DNA of 64,000 nt. Source: UBA2377 sp964525935 (GTDB taxonomy: Bacteria; Verrucomicrobiota; Verrucomicrobiia; Opitutales; Opitutaceae). The stretch spans positions 62,001-126,000 of the forward strand of contig CAZGJZ010000004.1 in NCBI GenBank assembly GCA_964525935.1, read 5' to 3'. A program made the translations under genes and the position numbers. The notes beneath the pieces were generated by a model. The model was not told where the DNA came from, made no database searches, and saw only the letters and a program-made list of their open reading frames with translations. How positions within the stretch are numbered: the stretch's first letter is position 1; each line of letters opens with the position of its first letter. Shown one piece after another: positions 9,542 to 18,427 of the stretch.

Positions 9542-10639
9542 TTACGACTCGGCGGCTTCGCTGAGGAGGGTGGCGTCGGTGGCGCGGTCGCCGTCGTTCT
9601 TGGGGAGCTGGGGGACAAAGACGTAGCCCGGCTCCTGGCGCTGGCGCTTGAGGATCGACTGGATGTCGCACCACGTGGCCCAGAGCCCGTGCGTCACGGG
9701 CGGCAGGTCGTGTTTGATGGCCTCGCGCAGCTTGGGGAGGTTGTAGAAAGGCACGGCGGGGAACATGTGGTGCTCCACGTGGTATTGCATGTTCCAGTAG
9801 AAGAACGCGGGCAGCCAGCTGCAGGTGTAGCTCCGGGTGTTGAGGCGGAAGTCGGGCACATCGGAGGAGAGGCCGACGTGCTGGGGCATGCCGGTGACGG
9901 TGACGAGCCAGCCGCAGTAAAACGTGGCGAGATTGACGACGATGATGAGAAACCAGTGGCCCGTGAGGATGAAGATTATGGCGAGGGTGAGGTGGCCGAA
10001 GAAGACGACGCGGGCCCAGTTGATGAGTTCACGGCGGGCCTTGGCGTCGGTCTCGGGAACGACGCGCTGGAGCCAGGCGGACTTGAAGAAGCCGTCGCGG
10101 GTGAGGTTGCCGCGCGCGGCGGCGGCAAAAAAGCGGAAGTGTTTCCAGACCCACAGCGGGTTGAAGGTGAAGTTGGCGAGGACGAAGCGGAAGCCGTGCA
10201 TGTCGAGGCCGAGGGGCTGCTCGACCTCGCCGTCGTGGCCGCGGTGGATGGTGACCTGGTGGTGCCGGATGTGGCTGGCGCGGTAGCCGACGGGATCGAA
10301 CCAGCCGAGGAAGGCGTAGATTTTGACGAAGAAGCTGTTCCAAAACTGGGTGGCGAAAGGCGTCTTGTGGCAGAACTCGTGACAGGCGATGCCGCCGAGG
10401 AAACTGGCGTTGGTGCCGTGGACGAAGAGCACGAGCAGGAGCAGCGGGAGATGCGTCGGCCAGTTGGTGGCGTTGAGGTGGCGGAAGACGAGGTAGGCCA
10501 GGGTGCCGGTGAGCGCGAAGAGCCCGAGCTGCGGGATGACTTGGAGAAACGCGCGGGCATCGCTCTTGCGCATGAGCTCACTCATGACGGTTTTGTCGAC
10601 CTTGCAGCGATACCAGTTGATCTTGATTTGCTCGTTCAT
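9542..10639 (-). CDS. Membrane fatty acid desaturase
   Basis: This 365-residue integral membrane protein carries the three histidine boxes of acyl-lipid/sphingolipid desaturases: HEFCHKT (~122-128), HIRHH (~150-154) and HVEHH near residue 296. These ligate the di-iron centre. Hydrophobic pairs flank the boxes, as expected. Such enzymes introduce double bonds into membrane acyl chains using oxygen. It starts at ATG 10639 and lies 82 bases downstream of three paralogous propeller genes on the same strand, but a repeat sits between them, so co-transcription is uncertain. Confidence 0.87.
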   Translation of the reverse strand: MNEQIKINWYRCKVDKTVMSELMRKSDARAFLQVIPQLGLFALTGTLAYLVFRHLNATNWPTHLPLLLLVLFVHGTNASFLGGIACHEFCHKTPFATQFWNSFFVKIYAFLGWFDPVGYRASHIRHHQVTIHRGHDGEVEQPLGLDMHGFRFVLANFTFNPLWVWKHFRFFAAAARGNLTRDGFFKSAWLQRVVPETDAKARRELINWARVVFFGHLTLAIIFILTGHWFLIIVVNLATFYCGWLVTVTGMPQHVGLSSDVPDFRLNTRSYTCSWLPAFFYWNMQYHVEHHMFPAVPFYNLPKLREAIKHDLPPVTHGLWATWCDIQSILKRQRQEPGYVFVPQLPKNDGDRATDATLLSEAAES

Positions 10640-10656
10640 GGGGTGGGGTGCCTGAT

Positions 10657-10691
10657 GGCCGCAAAAAGGCCCGCAAGGCGCAAAAACAAAA
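10657..10691. repeat. GCAAAAAGGC/GCGCAAAAAC intergenic repeat
   Basis: GGCCGCAAAAAGGCCCGCAA and the following GCGCAAAAAC belong to the same CGCAAA repeat style seen at other gaps. It separates the desaturase from the propeller gene upstream. Confidence 0.45.
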
Positions 10692-10721
10692 TATCCGGGT
10701 GCGCAAGAACCCGGGTGCGGC

Positions 10722-12605
10722 TCAGGTCAGCGGCAGGGAACGGACGCGCCAGTCGCTGGCGAAGTAGAGGGTGCCGTGGACCACGGGGCCGACGACGGTC
10801 AGGATGGGGCCGGTGATTTTTCCTGCCACGGTCATTTCGACGGTGCCGGGCTTGATGCGGAAGACGGTGGTCGTCGTGGCGCCGTAAATCGTGCCATCGG
10901 TGTCGGTGCGGAGGATGTGGCCGGATTCGAAGGGCAGCGCGCCGAAGTCGACGGGCAGCGGGGCGGCGGCGAGCACTTTCTTCTGCGCGGGATCGACGAG
11001 CAAGAGGCGCGAAGGGGCGGGCTTGGCGCCGTAGTGCGTGACGAGCCGGGGATTGCGACCGCTGAGCGCGTAGACGAGGCCGTTGCCCGCAGGAAGGAGC
11101 GAGCACACGTCGTCGAGCGCGGCGTCGCCGAAATCGCCGAGATAGTCGGCGGTCTTTTTAACGGGATCCCACAGGCCGAAGGCACCGCGGGTGGCGCTGG
11201 CGTTGGCGCCGGTGCCGGGCTCGATGTTGAAACCAATGAGAATACGCTCGAGGTCGCCCAGCCAGAGCAGGACGAACGGGGTGCAATCGGGAATGATGCC
11301 GCGCACGCTGCCGCGCTGGCCATCGGCGGGATCGAACCAGGCGAGGGTGCCGTCGCGCAGACCGTAGTCCGCGGCGGAACCGACCCAGAGTTTGCCGTCT
11401 GGCGTCGTGATCATCGTGTGTGGGCGGGTGCTGGCGTCGTCGACGCGGCCGACATCGAGCGGGTTGGCGCCGGGGCCGGTGCCGAAGCGATAGGGCAGGG
11501 CGGGGTCGTAGAGCGAGAGGCGCGACGCGGGATACGAGGCGATGGCGAGTTTGCCGTCGTAGTTGCACATCGAGTAACCCTCGCCGCCGGAGACGCTGCA
11601 CTGGCCGTGATTGGTCATGTTGCCGCCGTCGAGATCGCAGGAAAACAAATGCTCCGGCAGCATGCTCGAGCCGTAGATTTTTTGATCGGGACCGAGGTGC
11701 ATCGTCCAGAGGCCGGTGCCGGAACCCTGCCAGTCGAGGGTGATTTCGCGCGGGGCGCGCCCGTCGGCCGGGGTGAGCCGGACTTTGCGGAACTGAAAAC
11801 TTTTCTCATCGGCGAAGGTCGCGATGGAGCCGTCGGGCAGCGGCAGGATGTGCTGGTAAGCGTGCTTGTAGGTGGCGTGGACGCCGGGCAACTGGGCGGG
11901 CAGTTGGGCGACGGGCGTGGCGGTGCCGGCTTCGAGCAGAAAGGCGCCGGCGTAGCTATCGAGGTAGAGTTTGCCGTCCACGCCCTTGAAGAATTCGTAG
12001 CGCTGCGGATTGGCGATGGGCGTTTCCAGCGTCGGCCCGACGCGGCGGTGTTCACCGGTCTTGGGGTCAATGGCGACCATGCGGTAGCTCGTCATTTTGA
12101 CCTGCGCGAAGAGCGTGCCGTCATCGGCGGCGAGTGGGTAGAGGTATTTGTCGACGTCGTCCTTGCGCCCAAAGCGTGTGAACTCACCGGTGGCGGGATT
12201 GAAGCGCGTGAGGCTGCAACCGGGGTAGGCGCCGATCCAGATCATGCCGTCGGGGGTTTCCGTGATGCCGGTGGGGAAGGTCGCCAGTTGCGGATCGATG
12301 GCGCCGAGGTCTTCGAGACCGCGTTCCGGATGAGCCGGGTCGTAACGATGCAGGTGGCCGTGCCACGCGGAGCCGAGCCAGAGAATACCGGTGCGCAAGC
12401 TGCGCATGGCGGCGGTGGGTGCCTCGCTGGCGCCGGCTTGAAACTGCTGGCAGTGCCCGGTGGCCAGATCGATATCGAGCACGAAGGGGCCGCCGTTGTT
12501 CTGGCCCATGGAGGCGAGCAGGGACGGCCGGCCATCGGCGGTGCGGCCGGGATGCAGCCGGACCCAGTTGACGGCTTTGACGGGGATGCCGAGCTCGCGA
12601 ATCAT
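10722..12605 (-). CDS. Beta-propeller-like protein, paralogue 1 (no signal peptide)
   Basis: From ATG 12605 the product is 627 residues; a GTG at 12638 would add 11 residues that derive from repeat DNA. It begins directly with IRELGIPVKAVNWVRLHPG, which in both paralogues comes after a signal peptide, so this copy lacks an export signal. Recurrent blade-like units such as RYDPAHPERGLEDLG and TRFNPATGEFTRFG suggest a beta-propeller of the Vgb/SMP-30/NHL kind. The function is unknown. The repeat-rich DNA directly upstream (12628-12740) may have replaced the original 5' end, so the gene may be truncated or cytoplasmic. Confidence 0.6.
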   Translation of the reverse strand: MIRELGIPVKAVNWVRLHPGRTADGRPSLLASMGQNNGGPFVLDIDLATGHCQQFQAGASEAPTAAMRSLRTGILWLGSAWHGHLHRYDPAHPERGLEDLGAIDPQLATFPTGITETPDGMIWIGAYPGCSLTRFNPATGEFTRFGRKDDVDKYLYPLAADDGTLFAQVKMTSYRMVAIDPKTGEHRRVGPTLETPIANPQRYEFFKGVDGKLYLDSYAGAFLLEAGTATPVAQLPAQLPGVHATYKHAYQHILPLPDGSIATFADEKSFQFRKVRLTPADGRAPREITLDWQGSGTGLWTMHLGPDQKIYGSSMLPEHLFSCDLDGGNMTNHGQCSVSGGEGYSMCNYDGKLAIASYPASRLSLYDPALPYRFGTGPGANPLDVGRVDDASTRPHTMITTPDGKLWVGSAADYGLRDGTLAWFDPADGQRGSVRGIIPDCTPFVLLWLGDLERILIGFNIEPGTGANASATRGAFGLWDPVKKTADYLGDFGDAALDDVCSLLPAGNGLVYALSGRNPRLVTHYGAKPAPSRLLLVDPAQKKVLAAAPLPVDFGALPFESGHILRTDTDGTIYGATTTTVFRIKPGTVEMTVAGKITGPILTVVGPVVHGTLYFASDWRVRSLPLT

Positions 12606-12627
12606 GAGAGGAATAGTTTGGTTGGGC

Positions 12628-12740
12628 CCACGGAACACACGGAAGACACGGAATTTTTTAACGCGGAGGACGCGGAGAGCGCAGAGGAAGGCAGGATGAC
12701 TTGGTTTTCATATCCGTGGAATCCGTGGGATCCGTGGTGA
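12628..12740. repeat. CACGGAA/GCGGAGGAC and ATCCGTGG intergenic repeats
   Basis: The gap holds short degenerate tandem words: CACGGAACACACGGAAGACA, then ACGCGGAGGACGCGGAGAGC, then CCGTGGAATCCGTGGGATCC near the right end. The same CACGGA/CCGTGG family recurs at 19290-19440. It abuts the start of propeller paralogue 1. Confidence 0.65.
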
Positions 12741-12755
12741 AGGTTGGTTTCGAAA

Positions 12756-14771
12756 TTATTCGGGCAACGTGAGGCTGCGCAGGCGCCAGCCGGTGACGAA
12801 GTGGAAGGTGCGGCCGATCCAGGGGCCGGGGACCTCCAGCAGCTCGCCTTCGGGGGCGCGCCAGATGACTTCGGTTTCGCAGGTGCCGGGCTTGATGCGG
12901 TAGAGGACTTTTTCGGTCATGCCGTAAACGCCATCGGGGCCGGGAAAAATGCAGAACTGGGAGTGCCACGCGATGGGCAGGAGGTCGGCGGCGAAAGGCG
13001 TGGTGGCGACGACGCGGCGGGCGACGGGGTCGATGAGCGCGAGACGCGGGTGGATTTTGGGTGCGCCCATGATGTCCTCGGCGAAGCGGTTGTTGGCGAT
13101 GAGGGCGTAGACGAGGCCGTCGGCGGCGGGAGCGAAGGCTTGGATGCTACCGAGATCGGCGAGGCCGAAGTCGCCGACGTAGAGCTGGCGATCCTCGACG
13201 GCGTCCCACAGCACGAAGGCGCCGTTTTTGGCGCGGATCTTGGAACCGGTGCCGCTCTCGGTGCTCATGCCGACGAGGAGCTGTTTTTGCCCCGGTAGGT
13301 AGATAATGGCGACGGGCGAGCAATCGGTGACGAGGTTGCGATGGCTGGCGTGGGCGCCGGTCTTGGGATCGACCCAGGCGAGCGTGCCGCCCCACAGGCC
13401 GTAGTCGGGGAGCGAGCCGACCCAGGCGCGTTCGGGGACGATGGTGCCGTCGGCCTTGGTGAGGGCGGGGACGATGGCGAGGCCGACGGGGCGGATGCCG
13501 ATATCGTCGAGCCGGCCGATGTCGCGCGGGTTGGCGGTGGCGTCGGTGCCGAAGCGGTAGGGTTTTTTCGGGTCGTAGAACGAAATGTGGGATTTCGGAT
13601 ACGACGTGATGATCATCGAGCCGTCGCTGAAATTACCGAAGGCGTAGGCCTCGCCCATCATGAGGCTACAACGGCCGAGATTGACCGTGCTGCCGTCCTT
13701 GGGCGAGTAGCGGAAGAGGTGTTCGGGGAGGAAACTGGAGCCGTAGATGTTGTTATCGGCGGCGAGGTGGAGGGCGAAGAGGTTTGTGCCGGCGCCCTGC
13801 CAGTCGAGTTCGATGATGCGCGGGGCGACGGTGGGATTGGTGCTGGTGAGGCGGATCTTGCGGTAGAGACCGGCGCCTTCGTCACCATCTTCCCACCACG
13901 CGGTGAGGCCGCCGGGCATGGGGAGCACTTCCTGGTAGTGGTGCTTGTAGGTGGCGTGGACGCCGGGGAGCTCGGGCGGCAGGAAGGTGACGGGCTCGAG
14001 GGTCGTGCCGCTGACGCGGAATTTGCCCTCGTGGGTGTCGAGGTAGAGCCGGCCGTCGAGACCTTTGAAGAAGAGGATGCGCTGGGATTTGTCCTCGGGA
14101 TTGATGACGGGGCCGACGGTCTGGTGTTTGCCGGTGACGGGATCGAAGACGACGAGGTGCGGGTGGACGACCTTGGTGAGCGCGGCGATGGTGCCATCGC
14201 TGCCGACGTGCGGGTAGAGGTATTTATCCTCGGGATCGAGCGAGCCGTAGCGTTTGAATTCGCCCGTGGCGGGATCGTAGCGCGTGAGGCTGCAGCCGGG
14301 ATGGCCGCCGATCCAGAGCTTGCCGTCGGGGGCCTCGGCGATGCCGGTGGGGAAGGTGGCCTGGTCGCCGTCGATGACGCCGAGATCCTCGAGTCCGCGC
14401 CCGGGGTGCGAGGGATCGTAGCGGAGCAGGTGGCCGTCGGTGTGCGTGCCGACGTAAAGGATGCCGGTGCTCGGGCTGCGAATGGCGGAGATGGGATACT
14501 GCTGGAGCGGGGCGGGGGCGTTGAACTGGCGGCAGTGGCCGGTGGCGAGGTCGATATCGAGCACGAAGAGACCGCCATTGTTCTGGCCCATGGTGGCGAG
14601 CAGCGAAGGCTGGCCGTCGGCACCGCGGCCGGGATGCAGCCGGATCCAGTTCACGGCTTTGACCGGCACGCCGAGGTCGCGCACGGTGATGGCAGTGGAG
14701 GCAGGGGAGGCTTTCGCAGGCATGGAGATAAAAATCAGATTAAGGAGCAGGAAGGGACGGAGGAAACGCAT
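12756..14771 (-). CDS. Secreted beta-propeller-like protein, paralogue 2
   Basis: Start ATG 14771 gives 671 residues with a signal peptide (MRFLRPFLLLNLIFISMPAKA). The mature part begins with VRDLGVPVKAVNWIRLHPG and repeats units such as LRYDPSHPGRGLEDLG, LWIGGHPGCSLTRYDPATG and FDPVTGKHQTVG. This is the pattern of multi-bladed propellers related to Vgb or SMP-30 lactonases. No catalytic signature was recognised, so binding or an unidentified lyase/lactonase role are both possible. It sits between its two paralogues on the same strand, 73 bases after paralogue 3, which suggests one operon formed by tandem duplication. Confidence 0.65.
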   Translation of the reverse strand: MRFLRPFLLLNLIFISMPAKASPASTAITVRDLGVPVKAVNWIRLHPGRGADGQPSLLATMGQNNGGLFVLDIDLATGHCRQFNAPAPLQQYPISAIRSPSTGILYVGTHTDGHLLRYDPSHPGRGLEDLGVIDGDQATFPTGIAEAPDGKLWIGGHPGCSLTRYDPATGEFKRYGSLDPEDKYLYPHVGSDGTIAALTKVVHPHLVVFDPVTGKHQTVGPVINPEDKSQRILFFKGLDGRLYLDTHEGKFRVSGTTLEPVTFLPPELPGVHATYKHHYQEVLPMPGGLTAWWEDGDEGAGLYRKIRLTSTNPTVAPRIIELDWQGAGTNLFALHLAADNNIYGSSFLPEHLFRYSPKDGSTVNLGRCSLMMGEAYAFGNFSDGSMIITSYPKSHISFYDPKKPYRFGTDATANPRDIGRLDDIGIRPVGLAIVPALTKADGTIVPERAWVGSLPDYGLWGGTLAWVDPKTGAHASHRNLVTDCSPVAIIYLPGQKQLLVGMSTESGTGSKIRAKNGAFVLWDAVEDRQLYVGDFGLADLGSIQAFAPAADGLVYALIANNRFAEDIMGAPKIHPRLALIDPVARRVVATTPFAADLLPIAWHSQFCIFPGPDGVYGMTEKVLYRIKPGTCETEVIWRAPEGELLEVPGPWIGRTFHFVTGWRLRSLTLPE

Positions 14772-14844
14772 GGAGGTGCGGCCAGGAAGAGGCGCGCGCC
14801 TGAATAGACGGACGAAGCGGAACAACGGGCGGGCACGAAACGCA

Positions 14845-16932
14845 TTATGACTCGGGCAGCGTAAGCACGCGCAACCGCCAGCCGGTGGCGAAGTAGAATT
14901 GATTGCCGACAATGGGGCCGACGACGTCGATCACGTTGGGCGAGGAGGCGGTGAGCCAGACGGTGCCCGCGCGTTTTTTCGGCTGGTCGAGCTGCCAGAT
15001 GCGCTCGACGTCGCAGGTGCCGGGCTTGATGCGGAAAACACAATAGCCGGTGGCGCCGTAAACGACGCCGCCAGGACCGACGCGCAAGGAAAAGTAACCG
15101 TGCCAGGCGAGCGGGCCGAAGTCCTCGGGCAGCCACGCGCTGGCGACGACGGTGCGCCTGGCGGGATCGATGAGGGCGATGCGCGGGCGGATTTCCGGGG
15201 CGCCGGCGGAGAGGACTTGGTCGCCGCGGCCGAGCAACGCGTAGACGAGGCCGTTGCCTGCGGGCGCGAGCGAGACGACGTCGGCGAGATCGGCGAGACC
15301 GAGATCGCCGGACCAGACGAGTTCGTCCTTCACCGGATCCCAGAGGGCGAAGGCGCCGTTGAGCAGGTCTTTTTTCACCGGCATGCCGGTGCCGGGTTCG
15401 ATGCTGAGGCCGAGGAGGATTTGTTTTAGCTCCGGGAGGTAGAGGCCGGACACGGGCGACATGTCGGTCACGACCGGGCGGTGGGATTTTTTCTCGCCGG
15501 TCTTCGGATCATACCACGCGAAGGTGCCGCCGTAGAGACCGTAGTCGGGACTGGAGCCCATCCAGAGCTTTCCGCCCACCTTCGCCGAGCCTGCGGCGGG
15601 CAGGTCGGGCGTCGCGAGGAGGACGCTCGGGCGGTAGCTGATGTTGTCGAGGCGGCCGAGGTCGCGGGGATTATCAGTGGGACCGGTGCCGAAGCGCAGG
15701 GGCTTGGCGGGATCGTAGAGGGAGAGGCGGCCTTCGGGGTAGGAGGCGAGGTAGAGTTTACCGTCGAGCGTGACCATCGAGTAGGCTTCGCCGCCGGCGA
15801 AGGTGTGTTCGCCGAGATCCTCGATCGTGGTGCCATCGGGCGTCGCGCGATAGAGGCGGTTGGGCATGTAGCTCGAACCGTAGAGATCACCGCCGGGACC
15901 GACGTCGATGATGTGGAGATTCGAACCACCGCCGACCCAGTCGAGATGGAGGCGACGGCTGGGGATGAGCGTGTCGCGATTGGTGAGGAGAACGTTTCGC
16001 GGCGTGCCGACGCCATTGATGCTGTCGTCGAGGAAGTGGGCGGTCCAGCCGCCGGGCATCTCGGCGGGGGCCTGGTAGGCGTGCTTGTAAGTGGCGGGGA
16101 TGCCGGGAAGCGGCGCGGGCATCTCGTCGACGGGCGTGAGGTTGAGGCCGTCGATGCGGAACTTGCCGGCGTGTGAGTCGAGATAGAGCCGGCGGTCGGT
16201 GCCCTTGAAGAATTTCAGGAATTGCGATTTGTCGGTCGTATCAAGGACCGCGGGGCCGACTTCGCGGTGCTCGCCGGTGGCGGGATCGATGACGATGATA
16301 TGCGGACGGATGACGCGGACGAGCGCGGCGAGCGAACCGTCATCGCCCGCGAGCGGGTAGAGGTATTGCTCGGCGGGGTCCATTTTGCCGAAGCGGGTGA
16401 ACTGGCCGGTCGCGGGATCGAATTTGACGAGACGGGCGTCGTTGCAGCTGCCGATCCAGATCGCGCCATCGGGGCTTTCGGCGATGCCATTGGGAAAAAT
16501 GGCGTGGTCGGGGTCGAGGGGGCCGAGGTCCTCGATGCCGTGCTCGGGGTGGTTGGCGTCGAAGCGGTGGAGGTGGGCATCCCAAGCCGAGCCGATGTAG
16601 AGGATGCCGGTGAGCAGGGAGCGATAGGAAGCGGTATTGAACGTGGAGTTTACGCGGTCCGAGACGGCGTATTGGGTGCAGCGGCCCGTCTCGAGGTTGA
16701 TGTCGATGACGAAGAGGCCGCCATGGTTCTGGCTCATCGAGGCGAGGAGCGAGGCACGGCCGTCGGCGGTTTTGCCGGGGTGGAGACGGGCCCAGCTGAC
16801 GCCTTTGACGGGAATGCCGAGGTCGCGAAGGGGAAGCGGGGTAGTGGGCATGGTAAGGGGGTCGGCGCCAACCGCCAGTAACGCCGCCGCCAACCAGAAA
16901 GCGGTGCGGCAGGCGAACAGCCGGAAGTGCAT
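14845..16932 (-). CDS. Secreted beta-propeller-like protein, paralogue 3
   Basis: Start ATG 16932 gives 695 residues with a signal peptide (FACRTAFWLAAALLAVGA). The mature start PLRDLGIPVKGVSWARLHPG matches the other two copies, and blade-like units (HRFDANHPEHGIEDLG, VKFDPATGQFTRFG, IDPATGEHREVG) recur. Family function is unknown; presumably exported. It is the first gene of the tandem set and is divergent from the DegT aminotransferase at 17039. The 106-base shared gap holds a palindrome almost touching this start codon, so regulation may be shared with the locus governed by the TetR gene. Confidence 0.65.
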   Translation of the reverse strand: MHFRLFACRTAFWLAAALLAVGADPLTMPTTPLPLRDLGIPVKGVSWARLHPGKTADGRASLLASMSQNHGGLFVIDINLETGRCTQYAVSDRVNSTFNTASYRSLLTGILYIGSAWDAHLHRFDANHPEHGIEDLGPLDPDHAIFPNGIAESPDGAIWIGSCNDARLVKFDPATGQFTRFGKMDPAEQYLYPLAGDDGSLAALVRVIRPHIIVIDPATGEHREVGPAVLDTTDKSQFLKFFKGTDRRLYLDSHAGKFRIDGLNLTPVDEMPAPLPGIPATYKHAYQAPAEMPGGWTAHFLDDSINGVGTPRNVLLTNRDTLIPSRRLHLDWVGGGSNLHIIDVGPGGDLYGSSYMPNRLYRATPDGTTIEDLGEHTFAGGEAYSMVTLDGKLYLASYPEGRLSLYDPAKPLRFGTGPTDNPRDLGRLDNISYRPSVLLATPDLPAAGSAKVGGKLWMGSSPDYGLYGGTFAWYDPKTGEKKSHRPVVTDMSPVSGLYLPELKQILLGLSIEPGTGMPVKKDLLNGAFALWDPVKDELVWSGDLGLADLADVVSLAPAGNGLVYALLGRGDQVLSAGAPEIRPRIALIDPARRTVVASAWLPEDFGPLAWHGYFSLRVGPGGVVYGATGYCVFRIKPGTCDVERIWQLDQPKKRAGTVWLTASSPNVIDVVGPIVGNQFYFATGWRLRVLTLPES

Positions 16933-16935
16933 AAA

Positions 16936-16955
16936 AAGTAACCAAATGGTTCCCT
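16936..16955. promoter_or_regulatory. Palindromic operator candidate in divergent intergenic region
   Basis: AAGTAACCAAATGGTTCCCT lies between the divergent propeller (start 16932) and aminotransferase (start 17039) genes. Its arms and core match the palindrome at 32523-32542 (AAGTAACTAAAAGGTTACTT). The best candidate binder is the TetR protein at 31830; this is inferred from the shared sequence only. Confidence 0.5.
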
Positions 16956-17038
16956 CCGGGGGCGGCAATGCGATTCCGGGTGATTTCCCGCATTGCGCGC
17001 TTGCGGCCCGGCGGGGTTTTGCATGAAAACTCCCACCG

Positions 17039-18280
17039 ATGTCCGCCACCCTTCGTCCCCGCCCTACGCCCGGCCTGGGCGCCGCTCTGATCGGCGCCGA
17101 GGAGGAGGCCCTCGTTCTCGATGTGCTGCGCCGCAAGCAGCCCTTCCGCTATTACGGCGCAAGCTTTGACATCCAGCCGCCGGTGGTGGCGCAGCTGGAA
17201 AAGGAGTTTCGCGAATTTATCGGCACCGATTACGCGCTGGCCGTGAGCAGCGGCACGGGTGCGCTCGAGGTGGCACTGGCCGCGGCAGGCATCGGCCCGG
17301 GCGATGAGGTGATCCTCACCGCGTGGAGCTGGATCGCATGCTTCACGGCGATCGTGCGCGTAGGCGGCACGCCGGTGCTCGCCGAGATCGACGAGTCGCT
17401 GAACATGGCGCCGGGCGAACTTAAGCGCCTGGCCACGCCGCGCACGCGCGCGGTGCTGCTGGTGCATTTCCAAGGCACGGCCGCCGACATGGAGCCGATC
17501 CAACTCGAGGCGCACAAGCGCGGCATCTTCGTGATCGAGGATTGCGCGCAATCGCTCGGCACGCGCTATCGCGGCCGCCGCATCGGCACGTGGAGCGACG
17601 TGGCCTGCTATAGTTTCCAATACAACAAGGTCGCGACTTCCGGCGAGGGCGGCATGGTGGTGACGCGCGACCAGCGCATCTATGAGCGGGCCGTGCGCAT
17701 CAGCGATCTCGGCGCCTACCGGCCCTACCACGCGGCGATCGTGCCGTCGCACGTGCCGGCCTTCGTAGGCGGACAATACCGCATGTCGGAACTCGCGGGC
17801 GCGATGGCGCTGGCGCAGCTGCGCAAGGTTGAGGGCATGTGGCAGCATTGCCACGCGCTGCACGCGCGCGTGTCGGCGAAGATCGGCGGGCTGAAAGGCG
17901 TGAAGCTGCGTCACGCGCCGGATCCGGACGGGCAATTTGGCTTCGAACTCTACCTGATCCTCGACAACCCGGCGCACGTGGCACCGTTCCGCGAGAAGCT
18001 GGATGCGCGTAATGTCAATTGTGGCGCGCGCACCGGCACGTATCCGCAATACAACCGCGAGTATCTCAAGACGAACTCGATCACGCACCACCCGGCGCTG
18101 TCGCCTTTCCGCAACGTGACGCCATGGCCGGCGCCGGGCTATCGCGCGCAGGATTTCCCGCGCACGGAGGACCTGACCAAGCGCTTCCTCGCGATCCCGA
18201 TCGGCGCGCTCTACACGGTCGAAGACGCCGACTACATTGCCGACTGCATCCTCGCGGTGCAGAAGGAAGTGTGCGGGTGA
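17039..18280 (+). CDS. DegT/DnrJ/EryC1/StrS-type PLP aminotransferase
   Basis: This 413-residue protein is of normal length for the family. VSSGTGALEVALAAAGIGPG and VIEDCAQSLG are standard blocks. The PLP Lys is in FQYNKVATSGEGGMVVT. Such enzymes aminate keto-sugars or keto-cyclitols and usually make amino sugars, although catabolic roles exist. The gene is divergent from the propeller operon across a gap holding a palindrome shared with the epimerase operon at 32637. A second, different family member occurs at 28042, so two amino-transfer steps may belong to the same pathway. Confidence 0.87.
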   Translation: MSATLRPRPTPGLGAALIGAEEEALVLDVLRRKQPFRYYGASFDIQPPVVAQLEKEFREFIGTDYALAVSSGTGALEVALAAAGIGPGDEVILTAWSWIACFTAIVRVGGTPVLAEIDESLNMAPGELKRLATPRTRAVLLVHFQGTAADMEPIQLEAHKRGIFVIEDCAQSLGTRYRGRRIGTWSDVACYSFQYNKVATSGEGGMVVTRDQRIYERAVRISDLGAYRPYHAAIVPSHVPAFVGGQYRMSELAGAMALAQLRKVEGMWQHCHALHARVSAKIGGLKGVKLRHAPDPDGQFGFELYLILDNPAHVAPFREKLDARNVNCGARTGTYPQYNREYLKTNSITHHPALSPFRNVTPWPAPGYRAQDFPRTEDLTKRFLAIPIGALYTVEDADYIADCILAVQKEVCG

Positions 18281-18289
18281 GGTGAATTA

Positions 18290-18361
18290 GCCGCAAAGAG
18301 GCGCAGAAGGCGCAAAAGATACTTCTTCTGTTTTTTGCGCCCTTTGCGCTTTTTTGCGACT
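18290..18361. repeat. CGCAAA repeat with inverted partner
   Basis: GCCGCAAAGAGGCGCAGAAG is followed ~25 bases later by TTTTTTGCGCCCTTTGCGCT, its imperfect reverse complement. The pair can form a long hairpin between the convergent aminotransferase and MBL-fold genes, where it could act as a two-way terminator. Confidence 0.6.
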
Positions 18362-18427
18362 AGCTGAAATTGAGGGACTGGCCGAGCCAGCGACCCAGGC
18401 TGCAACTGCCTGCAGTGCGCGGACGCC

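Noticed and set aside
12628..12740. Insertion sequence remnants
   Set aside because: The block holds only short degenerate words with no transposase, target duplication or terminal inverted repeats.
13341..14807. A 488-residue plus-strand frame across propeller paralogue 2
   Set aside because: It is a GC-driven antisense frame; the minus-strand gene has a signal peptide and two paralogues.
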